64,000 nucleotides of DNA, taken from Peribacillus sp. FSL H8-0477. GTDB lineage: Bacteria; Bacillota; Bacilli; Bacillales; DSM-1321. A model generated the notes under the pieces. That model was not told the origin of the DNA. It was given only the letters and a program-made list of their open reading frames with translations, and searched no databases. The DNA is taken from the NCBI RefSeq assembly GCF_038002765.1, contig NZ_JBBODE010000001.1:744001-808000 (forward strand). Reading direction: 5' to 3'. Positions within the stretch are counted from its first letter, which is position 1; each line of letters opens with the position of its first letter. Shown piece after piece: positions 50,827-59,927 of this stretch. Position numbers and translations under genes: made by a program.

Positions 50827-52167
50827 CTATCCTAACCCGGCAGTATCTTTAAAGGCCTGTAACGTCTTTCTCCACCTATGTCCCAATTCTATGAGTTCAG
50901 CTGGGCGTATTGTAAGCGGGGGAGCGATGATAACGGCTGCTCCTGTAATGCCTTCTTCCCCAGCCGCAGCGGGATAAACGATTAACCCATGTTCCATCCC
51001 TTGTTTAATGATCTTATTGGTTACATCCATTTGAATGGGAAACGGCCTCTTCGTTTTTTTATCCATGACAAATTCTATTCCATAAAGCATTCCTTTTCCG
51101 CGAACATCGCCAATAAATGAAAATTCCTCTCCAATCTTACTCAATACATTCCCGAGAACTTTCCCTGTTTTCTCCGCTTTTTCAACCAGGTCATTTGTAT
51201 CGAGATAGTCGAGCACCGCTAGTGACACGGCACAGGATAACGGATTTGCACTAAAGGTATGACCCCCCATAATGGATTTCGATCCATTCATAATCGGCTC
51301 AAGGACTTTTTCTGTCACAATTGCTGCTGCGATAGGAGAATACCCGCCGCTCATCCCTTTACCAAGCGTAACAATGTCAGGCTCTACACCCCAATGTTCT
51401 GAAGCAAGTACTTTTCCAGTCCTCCCCATTCCCGTCATCACCTCATCAGCAATGAAAAGAATGTCATATTTTTCACATATCTGTTTTAACTTTTGAAAGT
51501 ACCCATCCGGTGGAACAATAGCTGCACCAGCTGCACCAATGACAGGCTCGGCTATAAACGCAGCAATGTTGTCAGCACCAATTCGGAGAATAGACACCTC
51601 TAATTCATTCGCACAAGCAAGCCCGCAAGTACCAGGTTCTAACCGCAGCGGACACCGATAACAATAGGGAGCTGGTATCGAAGGATACGATTCAAGAAGA
51701 GAGGTAAATCGCTCTCGGCGGAGTGGATGACCAGACATTGATAACGCACCTAGTGTGATGCCATGATAGCTCATCCATCTCGAGATGATTCGATTTTTTC
51801 TTGGCTGCCCTTTTTCCTGCCAATACTGAATCGCAATTTTCAATGCTGTCTCAGTCGCTTCCGATCCACTATTGACAAAGAAGCTCCATTGCAGATTGCC
51901 CTTAATTAGCTGAGCTAGTTTATCTGCAAGCTTTTCTGCCGCATCACTTGTGAATTGTGATCGATATACAAAAGAGACCTTCTCTGCCTGTTCAAGCATT
52001 GCTTGATTAATTTCTTCCACACCATGGCCGATGTTTGCTGTGACAGCCCCAGAAGATGCATCTAGATAGTCCTTACCGTCTTTGTCATATAAAAAAACGC
52101 CTTTCCCATGACTGATGACAGGATACACCGCACTCAGAACCGGTTTAATTAATGATGTGGAATTCAC
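50827..52167 (-). CDS. yodT: class III PLP aminotransferase (YodT)
   Basis: 446 residues. Class III aminotransferase with FFVNSGSEATETALKIA, PLP-contacting D241 (ADEVMTGMGRTG) and Schiff-base Lys270 (LGKGMSGGYSP). Probably removes the terminal amino group of a lysine-derived compound in the yod pathway. Conserved Cys cluster CYRCPLRLEPGTCGLACA near 169-186 could bind a metal, which is inference. GTG start with GGAG seven bases upstream. First gene of the operon. Confidence 0.92.
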   Translation of the reverse strand: MNSTSLIKPVLSAVYPVISHGKGVFLYDKDGKDYLDASSGAVTANIGHGVEEINQAMLEQAEKVSFVYRSQFTSDAAEKLADKLAQLIKGNLQWSFFVNSGSEATETALKIAIQYWQEKGQPRKNRIISRWMSYHGITLGALSMSGHPLRRERFTSLLESYPSIPAPYCYRCPLRLEPGTCGLACANELEVSILRIGADNIAAFIAEPVIGAAGAAIVPPDGYFQKLKQICEKYDILFIADEVMTGMGRTGKVLASEHWGVEPDIVTLGKGMSGGYSPIAAAIVTEKVLEPIMNGSKSIMGGHTFSANPLSCAVSLAVLDYLDTNDLVEKAEKTGKVLGNVLSKIGEEFSFIGDVRGKGMLYGIEFVMDKKTKRPFPIQMDVTNKIIKQGMEHGLIVYPAAAGEEGITGAAVIIAPPLTIRPAELIELGHRWRKTLQAFKDTAGLG

Positions 52168-52206
52168 GTTACGCTCCAGCTCCCTTCAAAACATCCATTC
52201 TAGTAA

Positions 52207-52214
52207 AGTGTATG
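52207..52214 (-). promoter_or_regulatory. sigmaE-like -10 upstream of yodT
   Basis: CATACACT on the minus strand, 40 bases before the yodT GTG. It fits the sigmaE -10 (CATACANT), and the homologous B. subtilis operon is known as sporulation-controlled, from memory. No good -35 was found at 14-15 bases, so the call is weak. Confidence 0.3.
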
Positions 52215-52324
52215 TGCCTTATAGAAGAATCTTTCATCTAAAACACTTAATATACGAATAAAATACTTCTACTGTATTCATAACGTCGTTATTCTTTCAT
52301 TTATAGAAACAAACAAAATAAAAA

Positions 52325-52354
52325 AATACCCTATCAGTTTTGAAAGGGTATTAT
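52325..52354 (-). terminator. second hairpin after LD-carboxypeptidase gene
   Basis: AATACCCT-ATCAGTTTTGA-AAGGGTATT with seven U on the minus strand. Probably a backup terminator. Confidence 0.7.
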
Positions 52355-52397
52355 ATGGTCCTTCGTAAATTCCTGAAAACCACTCAGAACAAAACAA

Positions 52398-52427
52398 AAC
52401 CATCTTCCTGATGCAGAAGATGGTTTG
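52398..52427 (-). terminator. intrinsic terminator of LD-carboxypeptidase gene
   Basis: AACCATCTTC-CTGATGCA-GAAGATGGTT followed on the minus strand by UUGUUUUG. Confidence 0.8.
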
Positions 52428-52431
52428 TGTA

Positions 52432-53403
52432 TTACAGCACGTTTATAGTTGCCTTGCCATGAAAAGCTTCAATAATTGCCCTTCCGCCAATTGGGATCGT
52501 CGCAAATGGTGATACATGTCCAAAATTAGCATTGGTAATCACGGGAATCCCCTGTAATTCTCGTTTTGTGGAAATAATTTGTTGTAATGCATATTCAGTC
52601 ATCCCAGATTCCTTTTGAAAGCGTCCAATGACGACCGCTTTTATACCACGTGCACCGGGTTGATGCAGAAGAGATTGTAAATCGCGGTCAAAGGTAAATG
52701 GATGAATTTCATTATCATCCTCAATAAATAGAATACTATTATCAAGCGAAGGCATGAATTCAGTACCTTGTAATAGATTCATTGTACATAGATTACCGCC
52801 AATGATTGTCCCCTCAGCACGTCCTTCCTGTAGAACACCATAGCCATTATTAACATGAAATGTACGGTTTTCTTGATCCAGGTACCAGGAATCGTCACTC
52901 CATGTTTCACTAGGTTCAATGAGATACTCATTTTCTGTCATCGCTGCTTGTTTAAAAGAATTTAACGTATATTCAAAACCTGATTTCATTCCGAATGAAG
53001 AAAAATGCGGTCCAGAATAGGTTATTAATCCCGTTTTTTGATAAATCGCGAGTGTGATTGCCGTAATATCACTGTAACCGATTAGGAGCTTGGGATTATT
53101 TTTAATTAATTCATAATCAAGATAACCCAATAATTGATTGGCATTGTACCCTCCAATTGCGGTAAATATCGCTTTGACATTTTGATCAGCGAATGCTTCA
53201 TGAATGTCAGCAATCCGATCTTCCACTGAATTGGAGAAAAAATCATCATGCTCCATTGCTGTTCTTCCATACGTAACGACAAAGCCTAGCTCTGTTAAAC
53301 GTTCTTCTGCAATCCGCCTTTGCTCCCCCTTAACAATGGCTAAACTTCGTGATGGTGCAAGTACACGAATCTCATCTCCAGCTTTCAATCTTTCAGGCAG
53401 CAT
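52432..53403 (-). CDS. S66-family LD-carboxypeptidase (YocD/MccF-like)
   Basis: 323 residues of peptidase family S66. Nucleophile Ser111 lies in LLIGYSDIT; the Glu (SILFIEDDNE) and His (NANFGHVSPFAT) of the triad are visible, with GGYNANQLL upstream. Members trim L,D-peptide bonds in murein tetrapeptides or inactivate microcin C-like compounds (MccF branch). No signal peptide, so cytoplasmic. ATG follows GGAGCTGGAG. Monocistronic. Confidence 0.92.
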   Translation of the reverse strand: MLPERLKAGDEIRVLAPSRSLAIVKGEQRRIAEERLTELGFVVTYGRTAMEHDDFFSNSVEDRIADIHEAFADQNVKAIFTAIGGYNANQLLGYLDYELIKNNPKLLIGYSDITAITLAIYQKTGLITYSGPHFSSFGMKSGFEYTLNSFKQAAMTENEYLIEPSETWSDDSWYLDQENRTFHVNNGYGVLQEGRAEGTIIGGNLCTMNLLQGTEFMPSLDNSILFIEDDNEIHPFTFDRDLQSLLHQPGARGIKAVVIGRFQKESGMTEYALQQIISTKRELQGIPVITNANFGHVSPFATIPIGGRAIIEAFHGKATINVL

Positions 53404-53526
53404 GTCTCTCCAGCTCCAATTTCTATATGTATTTTTACCATTCCACTATTTCCAAGTTTAGGTTATTATAGCAGAAATCAAGCAGTCAAAAAAGACACAC
53501 AGATGTGATTTTTTAAAAGAAATAAA

Positions 53527-53552
53527 GCCAGCACATAGTAAATGGCTGGCCT
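53527..53552 (-). terminator. intrinsic terminator of the YjcZ gene
   Basis: GCCAGC...GCTGGC with a 14-base loop and UUUAUUUC on the minus strand. Confidence 0.65.
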
Positions 53553-53563
53553 TAAACCTACTA

Positions 53564-53731
53564 TTAGTTACAGAATGAAGCACCAATGATGATTAAAAGA
53601 ATGAACAATACAACGATTAAAGCAAAGCCGCCGCCGAAGCCGCCGCCGCCGTATCCGTAGCCACCGCCACAGCCGCCGCCGTATCCTCCGCCGTAACCTC
53701 CGCCGTATCCGCCGCCATATCCTCCGTACAT
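53564..53731 (-). CDS. YjcZ-family sporulation protein
   Basis: 55 residues. The first 36 are Gly/Tyr repeats (MYGGYGGGYGGGYGGGYGGG then CGGGYGYGGGG), followed by a hydrophobic helix (FALIVVLFILLIIIGASFC) and Asn. This is the YjcZ/YczM family, made during sporulation and usually present in several copies. Locally GC-rich repeats cause atypical base composition. ATG at 53731 follows AAAGGAGTGG. Confidence 0.92.
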   Translation of the reverse strand: MYGGYGGGYGGGYGGGYGGGCGGGYGYGGGGFGGGFALIVVLFILLIIIGASFCN

Positions 53732-53948
53732 ATACTTCCACTCCTTTGTTAATATCTCACTACATCCTTACCATATGTAAACACGCCTGCATCGGACTGT
53801 GCATTCGCCCATTTTTGTAATAAGAAAAATATGCACCTCTTTAGCTAGGTAGATATTACCAAAGAACTTAATGATAAAAGTACATGTTTACATATACCTA
53901 TTTTCCTTTTTAAGGTTATAATAGATGGAATAATATGTTGGGGGAAAA

Positions 53949-55052
53949 ATGTTGCCTAAAAGAAAAAGATTACTGCCGCTCGTCTCTTTTGTCATGCTCG
54001 TATTTTTATTTAGCTTATTTCTGTTTCAAGATATGGTTGAAACATATGGTTCCAATGGAAATAAGACTGGATACGAGAAACTGCTTAACGGTAAGCCTAT
54101 ACGCTATTTAATTATTGGAGACAGTATTGGACGTAGTTCAGGGGCAGAAACTCCTCAACAAACATGGTTTACCATGCTTGAAAAGAAAATCAAATCGACA
54201 TATGGTTCTTCTAGTAAACGTGATAAAATCGTCCAAAGTGGTTCAACTGCTTTTGAAGGTTTTTATAAATTCTCAATAAGTGATACCTCTCCTAATCAAG
54301 ACTTCGTTTTCATTGTTTTTGGTGAAAATGATCGAAAATATATGTCAGCTGATCAGTTTAAGCAGCAATATGAAGGGTTAATCCGACACGTTAAAAAAAC
54401 CTTTCCACGAGCTGATATCGTTACCATAACGGAAAGCTCTTTGAAAAACGACCAGTTTGCACAAGTAATAAACGTACTTTCCGCTCATTATCACACAACC
54501 CATATCGATATGAGACCTATTTTCGCTAATTCAGGCCAAACGGAAAAACAGTTAACTAAAGACGGGATTCATCCAAATAGCGCTGGGTATCAGCTCTATA
54601 CAGATTCCATTTTTAAAGCGTTAGAAAAAAATGCATCTGTTAATAAACAGATTTCCAAACTGCCAAGTCCGTTAGGCCAGGATGTTGATTTCTCATTCAA
54701 AACAGTGGAAAATCCTGACGTCATTGACGGCTTTTTCAAGCATGGGAGCTATTTACAAGGTGAAAAAAAAGCCACTTCCGTGACCTATCACTTTACAGGG
54801 ACAATGCTTGGTCTACAGGTGCTGCGCAGCCCTGATGGGGGTGAAATCACTGTATTTATCGATGGTAAAAAGACCGCAGAGCTTAGTACGTGGTGGCCGT
54901 TTGCCCGAGAACGATTTATATATGTGGCCAGCTCCCTTTCTGAAGGTCCGCATACCGTACGTTTTGAGGTCTCAGGAACACGGTCAGGGTTTAATGAAAG
55001 TAATCAATCCGTGGTACGTATTGCTGCCATAATTACAAATAAAAATCCCTGA
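53949..55052 (+). CDS. SGNH/GDSL hydrolase, membrane-anchored
   Basis: 367 residues. N-terminal signal/anchor helix at 8-28. SGNH domain at about 50-220: block I IIGDSIGRSSG with Ser59, block III FGENDRKY, block V DGIHPNSAGY with Asp/His. A C-terminal beta domain (about 240-367) resembles a carbohydrate-binding-like sandwich (GSYLQGEKKATSVTYHFTG, ITVFIDGKKTAEL). Extracytoplasmic esterase/acetylhydrolase acting perhaps on wall polymers; substrate not known. ATG follows TTGGGGG. Confidence 0.87.
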   Translation: MLPKRKRLLPLVSFVMLVFLFSLFLFQDMVETYGSNGNKTGYEKLLNGKPIRYLIIGDSIGRSSGAETPQQTWFTMLEKKIKSTYGSSSKRDKIVQSGSTAFEGFYKFSISDTSPNQDFVFIVFGENDRKYMSADQFKQQYEGLIRHVKKTFPRADIVTITESSLKNDQFAQVINVLSAHYHTTHIDMRPIFANSGQTEKQLTKDGIHPNSAGYQLYTDSIFKALEKNASVNKQISKLPSPLGQDVDFSFKTVENPDVIDGFFKHGSYLQGEKKATSVTYHFTGTMLGLQVLRSPDGGEITVFIDGKKTAELSTWWPFARERFIYVASSLSEGPHTVRFEVSGTRSGFNESNQSVVRIAAIITNKNP

Positions 55053-55076
55053 CATATACTTGTCAGGGATTTTCTT
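55041..55076. terminator. bidirectional intrinsic terminator
   Basis: AAAATCCCTGACA-TATACT-TGTCAGGGATTTT, perfect 13-bp stem between the SGNH gene and convergent msrB. Confidence 0.95.
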
Positions 55077-55087
55077 TGTACATCTAT

Positions 55088-55516
55088 TTACATAAAGTAC
55101 TTTTTATACGCACTGTAGCCTTCTTTTTCAAGGTCAGCAACTGGTACAAAACGAATGGCTGCTGAATTAATGCAATATCGCAAGCCGCTCGGACCCGGCC
55201 CATCATTGAACACGTGACCTAAATGTGAATCAGCCGTTTTGCTGCGTACCTCTATCCGGCGCATTCCATAGCTTGTATCGCTTTTTTCGATAACCTCTTC
55301 GTCTTCAATTGGCTTCGTAAAACTCGGCCATCCGCAGGACGAATCAAATTTATCCTTAGAGGTAAACAGTGGATTGCCGGAAACAATATCTACATAGATT
55401 CCTTCACCCTTATGATTCCAGTATTCATTTCTGAAGGCCGGCTCTGTTCCATTATTCTGAGTTACTTCGTATTGGATAGGTGTTAACTTCTGCTTTAAAT
55501 TATCTTTATCAGTCAT
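55088..55516 (-). CDS. msrB: peptide-methionine (R)-S-oxide reductase
   Basis: 142 residues from ATG 55516, one base after the msrA stop, with GGGGGA as ribosome site. Reduces methionine-R-sulfoxide. Catalytic Cys lies in [29 protein letters not shown] are typical. The pair of CxxC zinc motifs found in many MsrB proteins is absent, as in the B. subtilis enzyme. Coupled to msrA. Confidence 0.95.
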   Translation of the reverse strand: MTDKDNLKQKLTPIQYEVTQNNGTEPAFRNEYWNHKGEGIYVDIVSGNPLFTSKDKFDSSCGWPSFTKPIEDEEVIEKSDTSYGMRRIEVRSKTADSHLGHVFNDGPGPSGLRYCINSAAIRFVPVADLEKEGYSAYKKYFM

Positions 55517-55517
55517 T

Positions 55518-56045
55518 TCATTTCCCCCAATGTCTTTCAATATAGCCCGCTCTGCCTGAACCGATTCGATACGCATTATAATGAGCTGGTTGTTTTTTAT
55601 AATAATCCTGATGATAGGTTTCTGCTGGATAAAAGACTGAAGCCGGCAAAATAGGTGTAACAATCGATTTTGAGAAACGTCCGCTTTGACTCAATTTTTC
55701 CTTAGAAGCCTCAGCCGTTTGTTTTTGTTGTTCAGAGTGATAAAAGATGGCTGTTTGATACGAACTTCCTCGATCCCCAAATTGTCCCCCCTCGTCAGTT
55801 GGATCAATCTGCTGCCAAAATAAGTCCACTAGCTTTTCATAGGGAAATACCTCTGGATTATACGTAATTTGTACGGCCTCATAATGGCCAGTTCGATCAC
55901 TGCAAACTTCTTCATAAGTTGGGTTTTCAGTGGAACCGCCTGTATATCCTGAGTAAACAGCTTCTATTCCTGGCTGTTCATGAAAAGGCTTCACCATACA
56001 CCAAAAACAGCCGCCCGCAAAGGTTGCTTTTTCTAAATTTGGCAA
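55518..56045 (-). CDS. msrA: peptide-methionine (S)-S-oxide reductase
   Basis: 175 residues. Active-site GGCFWCM (C13, with C16 nearby), [16 protein letters not shown] and [13 protein letters not shown] are the MsrA hallmarks. Reduces methionine-S-sulfoxide. TTG start with GGAGGATG upstream, no in-frame ATG near. First gene of the msrAB unit. Confidence 0.96.
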   Translation of the reverse strand: MPNLEKATFAGGCFWCMVKPFHEQPGIEAVYSGYTGGSTENPTYEEVCSDRTGHYEAVQITYNPEVFPYEKLVDLFWQQIDPTDEGGQFGDRGSSYQTAIFYHSEQQKQTAEASKEKLSQSGRFSKSIVTPILPASVFYPAETYHQDYYKKQPAHYNAYRIGSGRAGYIERHWGK

Positions 56046-56227
56046 GAATCTTCATCCTCCATTCCTATTCCCAGCCAATTCTGGCTTTTAAAGCATTTTA
56101 ACGCTTTTTTACCTGCGTGTAAAATAATCTGCCGTTCCGCTTCTGAGAAAGGCTTCTCTTTGTTCACAACTTTGGAAAGTTGGGCATATGCTGGGTACGA
56201 AAAGATGGAAAGATAGGAGCGAGAGTA

Positions 56228-56983
56228 ATGCCGAATAGAAATATGGATGAGTACCTTCATAAAGCTGCCAAATACGATACGCTTTCAAACTATTATAAAT
56301 ACAGTAATCCCAATCTGCATATTCAATATTATTACAAACATTTAGAAAACATCGCTAAGGCTCTTGAACAAGACCGAGACCACATAATGCATAACCCAAA
56401 CCAACCAGGGAATCTTCGGATTTTACATGCGGCTCCAAACGCAGGCAATGTTGATATTTATGTTAATGAAACAAAGATCTTCAGTAATTACCCTTACCAA
56501 AGACTAAGCGAATACTTGTCACTTCCCGCAGGCAAATATCAAGTGGACGTCTATCCTGCCGGTAATCAAACAAGTACGGTTCTAAGCCAACGAATCATGG
56601 TAGAGCCCCGTCAATCTGTTACGCTTGCGGTTACAGTGAAAGACAACAAATTCAAACTAGTATCCATACCAGATACCATTCAAGTACCTATGGGAGAAGC
56701 CGCACTGCGAATTGTTCACCTTTCACCAGATGCTCCTGAGATCGATATAGGCATAAAAGATGGTGCAGCTATTTTTAAAGAATTAGCTTATCGAAAAAAC
56801 ACAAACTATCTTGCCATCACCCCAACGACAGCAGATTTAGAAGTAAGAGCTGCTGGAACAAAACAAGTCGTTCTACCGCTTAAAAATATAGCATTCAAAC
56901 CTGGTACACCGTATACAATCTACATTATTGGTCTTGCAAGCGGAGGGACTCCGAATCTCGAAGCTGTTATTACAAGTCCTTAA
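56228..56983 (+). CDS. DUF4397-domain protein
   Basis: 251 residues from ATG 56228 (AGGAG eight bases upstream; the frame extends to 56180 without one). Two DUF4397-type beta domains: about 80-160 (LRILHAAPNAGNVDIYVNETKIF) and 165-250 (ALRIVHLSPDAPEIDIGIKDGAAIF). The N-terminal 75 residues are Tyr/His/Asn-rich and helical (NYYKYSNPNLHIQYYYKHLENIAKAL). No signal peptide is seen although DUF4397 proteins are usually exported. A spore or surface role is possible but unproven. Confidence 0.82.
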   Translation: MPNRNMDEYLHKAAKYDTLSNYYKYSNPNLHIQYYYKHLENIAKALEQDRDHIMHNPNQPGNLRILHAAPNAGNVDIYVNETKIFSNYPYQRLSEYLSLPAGKYQVDVYPAGNQTSTVLSQRIMVEPRQSVTLAVTVKDNKFKLVSIPDTIQVPMGEAALRIVHLSPDAPEIDIGIKDGAAIFKELAYRKNTNYLAITPTTADLEVRAAGTKQVVLPLKNIAFKPGTPYTIYIIGLASGGTPNLEAVITSP

Positions 56984-57031
56984 TCCTATACCTAATTAAC
57001 ACCAGTTTTGTTCCCTTTACCCGGCTAAAAC

Positions 57032-57074
57032 AAAAAAAAGAATGCCATCCTCTAGGACAGCATTCTTTTTTTGT
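57032..57074. terminator. bidirectional intrinsic terminator
   Basis: AAAAAGAATGC-C-ATCC and GGAC-A-GCATTCTTTTT pair with single mismatches; A/T runs on both sides. Confidence 0.88.
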
Positions 57075-57101
57075 TTATTAAACTATCGTCCCTTTATTCT
57101 C

Positions 57102-57680
57102 TTAGAGAGATGGGACAGAAAGAATAAAGGAGATATCATCATTTTCAAGATCAAATTTTTTGGCTTTTACTTTGATATCACTTTTGAGTTTCATATTTTG
57201 CAAGGACACATAGATTTGCTTTTGATTCGGTTGAATGGTAACCCAGTCAGGTGTTTTAAACTGTTTGTTAATAAAGTTCATGACATATGAAACTGGCAGT
57301 CCCATCTGTCCGAGACTAATTGTTTTTTGAACCAGTACAAGATCGCCATTTTTTTGAGCAATCGGTTCAAAGGTCAGTTTCAGCTCAACATCTCGCCCAA
57401 ACATCTTTACCGTTCCGAATAACTCTACTTCATCTGTTAATAACACTTCATAATTTATAATACCTGTGAAGCCTTCCTTTTCCAGATACTGAGCAATCAG
57501 CAAATTAAGATCTTCTCGATTAGCATGGACCTGAAATTCGATATCTTCGTTCTCTACAAGTTTCTCTGAAATAGGTTCATCTTTTACAGGTAAACTAATT
57601 AGCAAGAATACGGTTATGATTCCGATAATATTCAAGGCAGCTAACGTGATAAATAATGTTTTCCATTTTCTAGTTGTCAT
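57102..57680 (-). CDS. ypmS: YpmS family protein (DUF2140)
   Basis: 192 residues from ATG 57680, which lies inside the end of ypmR (overlap of 11 bases) behind AAAGGGG. One N-terminal helix (about 7-27), then a beta-rich outside domain (VHANREDLNLLIAQYLEKEGF, VELFGTVKMFGRDVELKLTFEPI, MGLPVSYVMNFINKQF) matching YpmS. Function unknown. Coupled to ypmR as in B. subtilis. Confidence 0.9.
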   Translation of the reverse strand: MTTRKWKTLFITLAALNIIGIITVFLLISLPVKDEPISEKLVENEDIEFQVHANREDLNLLIAQYLEKEGFTGIINYEVLLTDEVELFGTVKMFGRDVELKLTFEPIAQKNGDLVLVQKTISLGQMGLPVSYVMNFINKQFKTPDWVTIQPNQKQIYVSLQNMKLKSDIKVKAKKFDLENDDISFILSVPSL

Positions 57681-58515
57681 CGTTCTCATCCCCTTTAGCG
57701 CCTGCAGCCAGCGCATCATACCCTAAAGACATGATATCTAAATTTCTGTAAATACGATCAGCAATCAATTGATACCCCAGGTCATTCGGGTGAAAGTAAT
57801 CTCCTGTATATAATACTTCGGCTGTTGTACCCTTAAAAATATCACCGATATTCACATAATACGCCTCGTCATATTCGTTGACGATCCGTTCGCTGCTTTT
57901 ATTCCAATCCTCCATAATCGTATCAAATTCACCAAAACCTGTGAACCATTGTGAAAATGGATTATAGACGCCTACTAGATATATATGTGTATCCTGATTA
58001 TATAAACGAACTTTTTCAATGATTTGTTTTAATCTTAATTCATACCCTTTTCTGGCATCGTTAAACTGAGCCATCTTCAACTCAGAAAAATGGTTACGGA
58101 CAACCTTCATAATATCATTGCCGCCTATGGTAATCACAACGGCATCCGCTTTTTCAATACTCCCTTTAATAGCGGTTGAATCCAACCGTTCCAAAAGCTG
58201 ATCAGATCGATTTCCTTTTACACCGAAGTTATCCATCTTTACTGAGGTGATTGTCGGTTCGCTTTCAAGACTTTCTTTCAAATAAGGAAGATACCCGCCT
58301 GCATCTTTACTATCTCCAACTCCTGCTGTTAACGAATCTCCCACTGAAACGATTTCAACTGGATCAGGAAAGAATGTAACCGGAATGTTTTTCTTTTCAC
58401 TTAATTCAAGCTGACTCTTTGGAACATTCTTCTCTGAATCTAATGCAAGCCGATTGTGTGAACAAGCTGAAATCAGAACTAAACTAACTAACAGACTGAT
58501 GTATTTACTCTTCAT
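57670..58515 (-). CDS. ypmR: SGNH/GDSL lipoprotein hydrolase (YpmR)
   Basis: 281 residues. Lipobox LISAC at the N-terminus, then an SGNH esterase core: block I VGDSLTAGVGD, block II FGVKGNRSDQLL, block III TIGGNDIM, block V DYFHPNDLGY. Extracytoplasmic and lipid-anchored. ATG follows GGGGTGGTGG. Genetic position next to ypmS and sco matches B. subtilis. Lacks a transmembrane anchor beyond the lipobox. Confidence 0.92.
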   Translation of the reverse strand: MKSKYISLLVSLVLISACSHNRLALDSEKNVPKSQLELSEKKNIPVTFFPDPVEIVSVGDSLTAGVGDSKDAGGYLPYLKESLESEPTITSVKMDNFGVKGNRSDQLLERLDSTAIKGSIEKADAVVITIGGNDIMKVVRNHFSELKMAQFNDARKGYELRLKQIIEKVRLYNQDTHIYLVGVYNPFSQWFTGFGEFDTIMEDWNKSSERIVNEYDEAYYVNIGDIFKGTTAEVLYTGDYFHPNDLGYQLIADRIYRNLDIMSLGYDALAAGAKGDENDDN

Positions 58516-58608
58516 CCTCTTCCACCACCCCTTATACTCCTATTATTATATCACGAAAAAACAATACGAACCGCCCATTAACACTGACTTTTCCCAACAA
58601 GGCAAACA

Positions 58609-58634
58609 AAAAAACAGACCCAAGGGCCTGTCCT
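58609..58634 (-). terminator. intrinsic terminator of sco
   Basis: On the minus strand ACAGGCCC-TT-GGGTCTGT with one GU, followed by seven U. Confidence 0.85.
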
Positions 58635-59214
58635 AATAATTCTGTAAGATCTTAATGTGTTTAATGATCTCTTCGTATGGCACATCCTTCGCCCCTGAAT
58701 AATCCTGAATGATGGTCCCCTCTTGATCCACCAAATAGAACGTAGTACCATGGATAACTTGATCTTCATTTTCTGGTTTTTTCACCAATGTTTTAAAATT
58801 ATCCAAAGCAAATTTTTCTATTTCAGCTTGGCTGTATCCTGTGAGAAAATGCCAATTCGAAAGATCCGCATTCATCTTTGTTCCATAGTTTTTTAATACC
58901 TCAGGCTTATCCGTTTCAGGATCAACGGAAAAAGAAACGAATTCAACATCCTTAATCCCTTCATCCTTTAATTGCTGCTGAAGTTTAATTAAATTTGCCG
59001 TCATCGGCAGACAAATCGTAGTACAGTTTGTAAAAATAAAATCTGCAACCCATACTTTTCCTTTTAAATCCGATTTAGAGAATTCCTCCCCATTCTGATC
59101 AACGAAGCTAAAATCTTCCGTTTCCCAGTTATTCGCATTAGGAACTTCTTTTGAACCGCATGCCGACACCAGCAATGTCATCGCAAGTATCATGAGCATT
59201 GGGAGCTTTTTCAT
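58633..59214 (-). CDS. sco: SCO1/SenC-type copper chaperone lipoprotein
   Basis: 193 residues. Lipobox VSAC (C19), then a thioredoxin fold with copper-binding C64 and C68 (FTNCTTICLP) and H155 (VIHGTTFYLV). Delivers copper to the CuA site of cytochrome c oxidase in the membrane. ATG follows AAAGGCGGGG. Divergent from a PCYCGC lipoprotein gene. Confidence 0.95.
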   Translation of the reverse strand: MKKLPMLMILAMTLLVSACGSKEVPNANNWETEDFSFVDQNGEEFSKSDLKGKVWVADFIFTNCTTICLPMTANLIKLQQQLKDEGIKDVEFVSFSVDPETDKPEVLKNYGTKMNADLSNWHFLTGYSQAEIEKFALDNFKTLVKKPENEDQVIHGTTFYLVDQEGTIIQDYSGAKDVPYEEIIKHIKILQNY

Positions 59215-59383
59215 ATTTTCCCCGCCTTTAATAGTCTATATTCTACTATACTTTCTCATTCTATCAGAGTGCTGCACCACAGGAAAGAACAATACAATTA
59301 CGCTGCACATCTTGCTAATAATAAACAAACATGGCAGTAACTATGATACGATATATTTTCAACAAGTAAAAAGGAGAAAAAGC

Positions 59384-59881
59384 ATGAACATTCAATCAAC
59401 GATCATTACCAGTTTATTCACAATCTCCATTCTATTAAGCGGCTGTGGAACACAATCAAGCTCTGATTCTACAGATACTGACAGTCACTCTCACCACGCT
59501 GAAAATGGAGACCTGCAAGAAGAGACTGCATCCACTACTATACTACCTGCTTTTCTTGAAAAAAAAGATAAAGCAATTAAAACCATCTATGCAGAAGCCG
59601 GACAGCACAAACGTCTATTAGAAAACATGCCTTGTTATTGCGGCTGTGGAGAGTCAGCAGGTCATCTGAATAATTATGACTGCTTCGTCTTTGAAAACAA
59701 GAAAAATGGCCAGGTAGTCTGGGATGATCATGGCACCCGATGCGGTGTTTGTCTGCAAATTGCTGCTGATTCCATAGCCATGGAAAACGAAGGTATAACC
59801 GTTAAAGAGATTCGACAAGCTATCGATAAAAAATATGCTGACGGGTATGCAGATCCGACTCCCACTCCGATGCCAAAATAA
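59384..59881 (+). CDS. PCYCGC-motif lipoprotein
   Basis: 165 residues from ATG 59384 (AAGGAG nine bases upstream; the longer frame to 59192 overlaps the sco start). Lipobox LLSGC (C21), a His-rich linker (DSHSHHAE), then a conserved Cys-rich domain: PCYCGCG (C84, C86, C88), a Cys in NYDCFV and CGVC near the end. Family of unknown function, likely metal-binding. Divergence from sco suggests copper handling, which is inference. Confidence 0.88.
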   Translation: MNIQSTIITSLFTISILLSGCGTQSSSDSTDTDSHSHHAENGDLQEETASTTILPAFLEKKDKAIKTIYAEAGQHKRLLENMPCYCGCGESAGHLNNYDCFVFENKKNGQVVWDDHGTRCGVCLQIAADSIAMENEGITVKEIRQAIDKKYADGYADPTPTPMPK

Positions 59882-59886
59882 CGATC

Positions 59887-59926
59887 AAAAAGAACGTCCG
59901 GTTAAGAAACCGGACGTTCTTTTTGA
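59887..59926. terminator. bidirectional intrinsic terminator
   Basis: AAAAAGAACGTCCGGTT-AAGA-AACCGGACGTTCTTTTT, perfect 17-bp stem. Confidence 0.97.
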
Positions 59927-59927
59927 A

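Noticed and set aside
56033-56260. Minus-strand 75-codon frame overlapping the DUF4397 gene start and msrA start
   Set aside because: No usable ribosome site. The C-terminal stretch looks protein-like (KPFSEAERQIILHAGKKAL), so a short gene beginning at an internal GTG cannot be fully excluded.
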